A DNA stretch of 64,000 bases from Bacillus_AB infantis_C. Lineage in GTDB: Bacteria > Bacillota > Bacilli > Bacillales > Cytobacillaceae. Every line of letters starts with the position of its first letter. Position 1 is the first letter of the stretch. The translations under genes and the position numbers were made by a program. The stretch lies in contig NZ_JBNILH010000015.1 in the NCBI RefSeq assembly GCF_050107595.1, positions 22,404 to 86,403 of the forward strand, given 5' to 3'. A model generated the notes under the pieces. The model was given only the letters and a program-made list of their open reading frames with translations, made no database searches and was not told the DNA's origin. Of the stretch, positions 60,713 through 64,000 are shown one piece after another.

Positions 60713-60976
60713 GGAGAGCGATGATGAAGAATATTAGGCATTAAGAGTGTGGCAGAGAGCTGATGTTGGGTGAGAATCAGTACAGGAAGAATGCTGAATG
60801 GGCTTCTGAGCTTCCGGGCTGAACTGCTAGTAGGTCCGGCGGAGCGCCTTACCGTTACAAGAGGCTAAGTATTGAAACTGTTGTTTCAGTATGGATAAGT
60901 GCGTTTACTTATTGTGAACGAATGAAGGTGGCACCACGGGTTACTCGTCCTTTTTGGAGGGGTAGCCCTTTTTGTA
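60713..60976 (+). promoter_or_regulatory. T-box leader, Trp-specific
   Basis: The specifier in the GAATGGGCTTCTGAG context is TGG (60799-60801), tryptophan. The T-box AAGGTGGCACCACGGG (60925-60940) is followed by a terminator stem GGGTTAC...GTAGCCC and a T run. Uncharged tRNA-Trp should switch transcription on. Confidence 0.9.
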
Positions 60977-61007
60977 TTTCATCCGATTTTGAACTAGGGG
61001 AGGCATT

Positions 61008-62006
61008 ATGGCAAAAACGATTTTAACAGGGATAAAGCCTACAGGACAGATTCATTTAGGGAATTATATCGGGGCGATTAAGCCCGCATTGGAGCTGGCT
61101 GATTCAGGAGAATACAGGGCGGCTTATTTTGTCGCTGACTATCATGGCCTGACCAAAATCCATGATGGGGCGGAATTCAACCAGTTATCATATGGGATTG
61201 CTGCAACATGGCTGGCATTGGGACTGGATCCTGACAAGGTGATTTTTTACCGGCAATCAGACATTCCTGAAATCTTTGAGCTGAGCTGGATATTAAGCTG
61301 TTTTGCATCCAAAGGGCTTATGAACCGTGCCCACGCCTATAAAGCCGCTGTTGAAGGCAATAAGAGCGCTGAAAAGGATGCCGACTTCGGTGTGAACATG
61401 GGTTTGTTCAACTATCCGGTCCTAATGGCTGCAGATATTTTGATGTTCAAAACAGAGGTTGTTCCTGTTGGGAAGGATCAAATCCAGCATATTGAAATTG
61501 CCAGGGATATCGCGGATAGCTTTAATCATCATTATGGCGAAACATTCCTGCGGCCAGAATACAAAATCGAAAAAGATACGGCAGTGCTGCCTGGCTTGGA
61601 TGGCAGGAAAATGAGCAAAAGCTACAACAATACGATCCCTCTTTTTGAAGAACCAGGAAAACTGCAGAAACTCATCAATAAAATCAAAACAGATTCTTTG
61701 CCGCCAGAGGCGCCGAAGGATCCGCAATCTTCCGTGTTATTTATGCTGTATAAAGAATTCGCTTCTGAAGTTGAAGTGGAAAGTATGAGAGCAGCATATC
61801 AGAAAGGCATCGGCTGGGGCGAGGTAAAAAAGGAGCTGTTCCAAGCAATGAATAGCTTCATGGAGGAGCCGCGGGAGAAATATAAGGAACTAATGGCCTC
61901 ACCGGAAACGGTTGATAAAATTTTACAGGAGGGAGCCGAAAAAGCCAGGGCTGTAAGTGCACCGTTTTTAAAAGCAATAAAGAGGAAAATAGGGTTCACT
62001 GTATAA
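61008..62006 (+). CDS. trpS: Tryptophanyl-tRNA synthetase, auxiliary (TrpRS2-like) type
   Basis: 332 residues, class I synthetase. HIGH-type motif PTGQIHLGN (residues 11-19) and KMSKS at 201-205 in LDGRKMSKSYNN. The sequence (TILTGIKPTGQIHLGNYIGAIKPALELAD) differs clearly from the housekeeping Bacillus TrpRS as I know it and resembles the second TrpRS present in some bacilli, actinomycetes and clostridia, some of which confer indolmycin resistance. A Trp-specific T-box controls it. Whether another trpS exists in the genome cannot be seen here. Confidence 0.9.
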   Translation: MAKTILTGIKPTGQIHLGNYIGAIKPALELADSGEYRAAYFVADYHGLTKIHDGAEFNQLSYGIAATWLALGLDPDKVIFYRQSDIPEIFELSWILSCFASKGLMNRAHAYKAAVEGNKSAEKDADFGVNMGLFNYPVLMAADILMFKTEVVPVGKDQIQHIEIARDIADSFNHHYGETFLRPEYKIEKDTAVLPGLDGRKMSKSYNNTIPLFEEPGKLQKLINKIKTDSLPPEAPKDPQSSVLFMLYKEFASEVEVESMRAAYQKGIGWGEVKKELFQAMNSFMEEPREKYKELMASPETVDKILQEGAEKARAVSAPFLKAIKRKIGFTV

Positions 62007-62012
62007 CTATTT

Positions 62013-62077
62013 GAACCAGGGGGACAGGTCCCTTGGCTCTTTTTAAGGCTGGGCCACGGGACCTGTCCCCGTGGCAC
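62013..62077 (+). repeat. REP/BIME element 31
   Basis: Complete element (GAACC start, GGCAC end, so the outermost stem pairs have changed), six bases after trpS and 17 before the next start. Confidence 0.88.
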
Positions 62078-62093
62078 GAAATGAGGAGATATT

Positions 62094-62567
62094 TTGGAGA
62101 ATCAAATATCATATAAAATCTGGACAGTTGTGATGATCCAGAATGGAGATAAAGTGCTGCTGCTGGACAGGCAGCATGACCACTTCAAGGGCTTTCTTCC
62201 GCCGGGCGGGCGAGTGGAGTTTCCCGAGAGCTTTACTGATGGAGCAATCCGGGAAGTCAGGGAAGAAACCGGTCTTGAAGTGAGTAATCTTGTGTTTAAA
62301 GGGATTTCGGAGTTTGTGAATCCGGCGAAAAATGAACGGTATATGATGATGAATTACTGGACGAAGGATTTTGAGGGCGAACTGCTGGAGAATCCGCCGG
62401 AAGGGCAGCTGCATTGGATCAGCATCGAGGATGCGAAAAATCTGCCGATGCAGGAAGATATCAAGATGAGATTTGATTTGTTTTTTGAGCCCGGGACATT
62501 TGAGATTCAGACGGTTTGGGATGAGGAGGACAATGGGCCAGGGGCAATTAGTATGAAGAGAACCTGA
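62094..62567 (+). CDS. Nudix hydrolase (MutT-like)
   Basis: 157 residues. Nudix box GRVEFPESFTDGAIREVREETGLEV (G-x5-E-x7-REVxEETG) complete. The LPPGG before it suits 8-oxo-dGTP or similar nucleotide substrates, but the true substrate is unknown. The start is TTG at 62094 with AGGAGAT upstream, only 17 bases after a REP, so the gene has no separate promoter. Confidence 0.86.
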   Translation: MENQISYKIWTVVMIQNGDKVLLLDRQHDHFKGFLPPGGRVEFPESFTDGAIREVREETGLEVSNLVFKGISEFVNPAKNERYMMMNYWTKDFEGELLENPPEGQLHWISIEDAKNLPMQEDIKMRFDLFFEPGTFEIQTVWDEEDNGPGAISMKRT

Positions 62568-62568
62568 G

Positions 62569-62631
62569 GAACCAGGGGGACGGGTCCCTTGGCTCATTTT
62601 GAGACTGGGCCATGGGGTCTGTCCCGGTGGC
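62569..62631 (+). repeat. REP/BIME element 32
   Basis: Complete element (GAACC start) two bases after the Nudix stop. It is the last one in the window. Confidence 0.85.
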
Positions 62632-62651
62632 ATATTAAAGGGGGGCTTAAG

Positions 62652-63137
62652 ATGAATATCACCATCCGCAAGATGCGCTATGAAGATACAAAGCAAGTTC
62701 AAAGTATAGCAAAAACAACTTGGAATGCCACATATGAGGGCATAATCCCCTTAGAAGTACAAAATAATTTCATTAAGTTAAATTACAGTGATGAAAGTAT
62801 GAAACAACGTATAGAACGTTCTATTGTTTATGTTGCAGAGGTTGAGGGGAAAGTAGTCGGTTTTGCAAACTATTCCACAGTAAGGGATGGCGGAAAGGTA
62901 GAACTGGCGGCTATCTATCTTTATCCGGAATTTCAGGGCAGAGGGATTGGTACCGCTTTGATACAACAAGCGGTTAAGGAATTAGAAGGTATAAAAGAAA
63001 TTTATATAAATGTTGAAAAAGATAATAAGATTGGCATGTACTTTTATAAAGCTAAAGGGTTTGAAATAGTTAAAGGATATGAAAAAGAGTTTGATGGATA
63101 TATCTTAAATCAAGTAAGAATGGTAAAAATAGTTTAA
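62652..63137 (+). CDS. GNAT family N-acetyltransferase
   Basis: 161 residues from the ATG at 62652 (AAAGGGGGG upstream; the extension is REP-derived). Acetyl-CoA-binding motif A is LYPEFQGRGIGTALIQ, motif B MYFYKAKGFEIV. The substrate is unknown. The gene is more AT-rich than its left neighbours. Confidence 0.88.
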   Translation: MNITIRKMRYEDTKQVQSIAKTTWNATYEGIIPLEVQNNFIKLNYSDESMKQRIERSIVYVAEVEGKVVGFANYSTVRDGGKVELAAIYLYPEFQGRGIGTALIQQAVKELEGIKEIYINVEKDNKIGMYFYKAKGFEIVKGYEKEFDGYILNQVRMVKIV

Positions 63138-63152
63138 TTGCTAACGGGAGAT

Positions 63153-63184
63153 TAAGCTGCAGTCCCCAAATGAGGCAGCTTTTC
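63153..63184 (+). terminator. Intrinsic terminator between the GNAT genes
   Basis: Stem AAGCTGC / GCAGCTT followed by TTCTT. Confidence 0.6.
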
Positions 63185-63275
63185 TTATTATATGAAAGGG
63201 ACAGGCTTATTTTACAAGGGTAGACTAAATTTTGTTGATTAAAAAAGTAGCTTTCTTAAAGGGGTGGAATTAACT

Positions 63276-63761
63276 TTGCTTTCCTTTCGCAGCATTGACC
63301 TATTAAGAGATACAGAAACAATAATTAAATTTCGAAGAGATTCTTATGTTATCAGTTTTGGGGACGACAATTTATTCGGCGATAATGAAAGTTACCTGAA
63401 AAAGGTTGAAAATAGGCTTCTTATATTTCCAGGTGGTATTGTTCTTGTGGAAAATGATGATAAACCAGTCGGACAGGTTGAAATGCAAATTAAGGATATT
63501 GATAATAAAAAGATTGGTTATGTTAACCTATTCTACTTAATACCAGAATATCGTGGTTTAGGTTATGGATCTCAATTAATTGAGTATGCGGAACTTTTTT
63601 TTCAAGAAAACAATATCAATGAATATCAATTAAGGGTATCAGCTACAAACAGGAGAGCGATAAGGTTTTATAAAAAACAGGGCTTTAACTCTCTGGGGAT
63701 AGAAGAGGAAGGTACTGTTCCAAGAATCCGCATGCAAAAACTTTTGTTCCCATCTTTATAA
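63276..63761 (+). CDS. GNAT family N-acetyltransferase
   Basis: 161 residues from the TTG at 63276, ten bases after AAAGGGG; a GTG at 63264 would leave no spacing. Motif A is LIPEYRGLGYGSQLIEY and motif B RRAIRFYKKQGF. The substrate is unknown. The gene is AT-rich and lies next to an insertion element, which is compatible with recent acquisition. Confidence 0.82.
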   Translation: MLSFRSIDLLRDTETIIKFRRDSYVISFGDDNLFGDNESYLKKVENRLLIFPGGIVLVENDDKPVGQVEMQIKDIDNKKIGYVNLFYLIPEYRGLGYGSQLIEYAELFFQENNINEYQLRVSATNRRAIRFYKKQGFNSLGIEEEGTVPRIRMQKLLFPSL

Positions 63762-63956
63762 GGTAGCGAAGCAATCGCAGGATTTAAAGATTCAGTGAGG
63801 ATAAGAAGCGAATCGTTCTTAATTAACCTATGGGGCAGCATTCCTGTAATGAAGGAAAATGGGGTTTGAACACAAAAATAACCTCTTGGTAGAATGAGAG
63901 AGTCCTGTAGCCGGCAAGCAAAAAGGACTATAACTCAAATACCAGGAGGCACTAAA
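63762..63956 (+). mobile_element. Probable left-end non-coding region of an IS110-like element
   Basis: About 195 bases with several short stems upstream of an IS110-type start. In IS110-group elements this side encodes the bridge RNA. The exact element boundary cannot be placed from one end only. Confidence 0.45.
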
Positions 63957-64000
63957 ATGAATTATAACCAGAATAAGAAGATTGCTCAAATTACTTCTCA
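63957..64000 (+). CDS. Start of an IS110-family transposase (truncated by window end)
   Basis: Fourteen complete codons, MNYNQNKKIAQITS, with AGGAGG upstream. I recognise this N-terminus from Bacillus IS110-family DEDD transposases, in which a RuvC-like domain (VGVDIAK) follows. With so few residues the call rests on recall of the family and on the long structured leader. Confidence 0.55.
   Translation, partial: MNYNQNKKIAQITS

Noticed and set aside
787..62631. CRISPR-like array
   Set aside because: The repeats are palindromic and dispersed, spacers are absent or unequal, and no cas genes are present.
787..62631. Ordinary intrinsic terminators only
   Set aside because: The hairpins share one sequence across loci, occur upstream of genes and between divergent genes, keep one chromosomal orientation and form arrays, none of which is required of terminators. 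Some may still terminate transcription.

Overview
The window is a chromosomal segment of a low-to-moderate GC, Gram-positive, spore-former-type bacterium of the family Bacillaceae. Support comes from the B. subtilis-like gene set (KinB-type kinase, YclNOPQ petrobactin transporter, SigM/YhdL-type ECF operon, HmoA, YitT and DegV families), two T-box leaders, and Fur and Zur operators of the Bacillus type. A Cytobacillus/Mesobacillus-like host is my best guess, not a demonstrated identity. There are no rRNA, tRNA, CRISPR or prophage genes.

The dominant feature is a family of palindromic intergenic repeats at 32 loci between 787 and 62631. The typical element is about 65 bp: two imperfect hairpins in mutually inverted order (GAGCCAAGGG...CCCTTGGCTC, then TTTTTGAGACT, then GGGCCAGGGG...CCCCTGGCTC), like a BIME built of two REP units. 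At 16851-17612 lies a REP-associated tyrosine transposase (RAYT, HUH/Y1 type) flanked on both sides by arrays of the same hairpins. This is the organisation expected of the mobilising enzyme and its non-autonomous progeny. All 29 elements whose orientation can be read point the same way on the chromosome whatever the direction of neighbouring genes, and most abut or overlap stop codons (T-GAGCC). I consider this RAYT/REP system the main discovery candidate.

Layout. 1-9 kb: kinase fragment, lipoprotein, S51 peptidase, M3 oligopeptidase, GSP26-like stress protein behind a probable sigma-B promoter, WYL regulator with a DJ-1/PfpI protein, DUF819 membrane protein, unknown protein. 9-17 kb: aldehyde dehydrogenase, S9 oligopeptidase, pRiA4b ORF-3-like protein, a PL9-type pectate lyase broken by an in-frame TAA, RAYT. 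18-23 kb: Fur-controlled yclNOPQ petrobactin uptake, O-methyltransferase, HmoA heme monooxygenase. 23-34 kb: excalibur protein, small membrane proteins, two back-to-back ECF sigma operons (ECF41 plus FAD oxidoreductase; SigM-like plus YhdL-like anti-sigma plus HXXEE protein), DegV, a fused sigma/anti-sigma/DUF4179 protein, Nudix. 34-42 kb: TetR, MMPL, YhgE-like export cluster, second excalibur protein, MCP, P1 peptidase, MazEF. 42-51 kb: DUF4085, zinc-ribbon protein, T-box-asnS, EamA, Gfo/Idh, EAL and CBS-GGDEF c-di-GMP pair, YitT. 51-56 kb: VOC protein, small membrane proteins, a lipoprotein metallopeptidase, Zur-controlled ZinT lipoprotein, TerC, DinB. 56-64 kb: a second Fur-controlled siderophore ABC operon with a ferredoxin/flavodoxin-NADP-type reductase, T-box-trpS (auxiliary-type TrpRS), Nudix, two GNATs, and the beginning of an IS110-like element running off the end.

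Two iron uptake operons (each with Fur boxes over its promoter), a heme monooxygenase and a YcgT/IruO-like reductase together suggest an investment in siderophore and heme iron. Paired ECF operons and the sigma/anti-sigma fusion point to envelope-stress signalling. All promoter, operator and structure calls come from reading the sequence by eye; no search or folding program was run.
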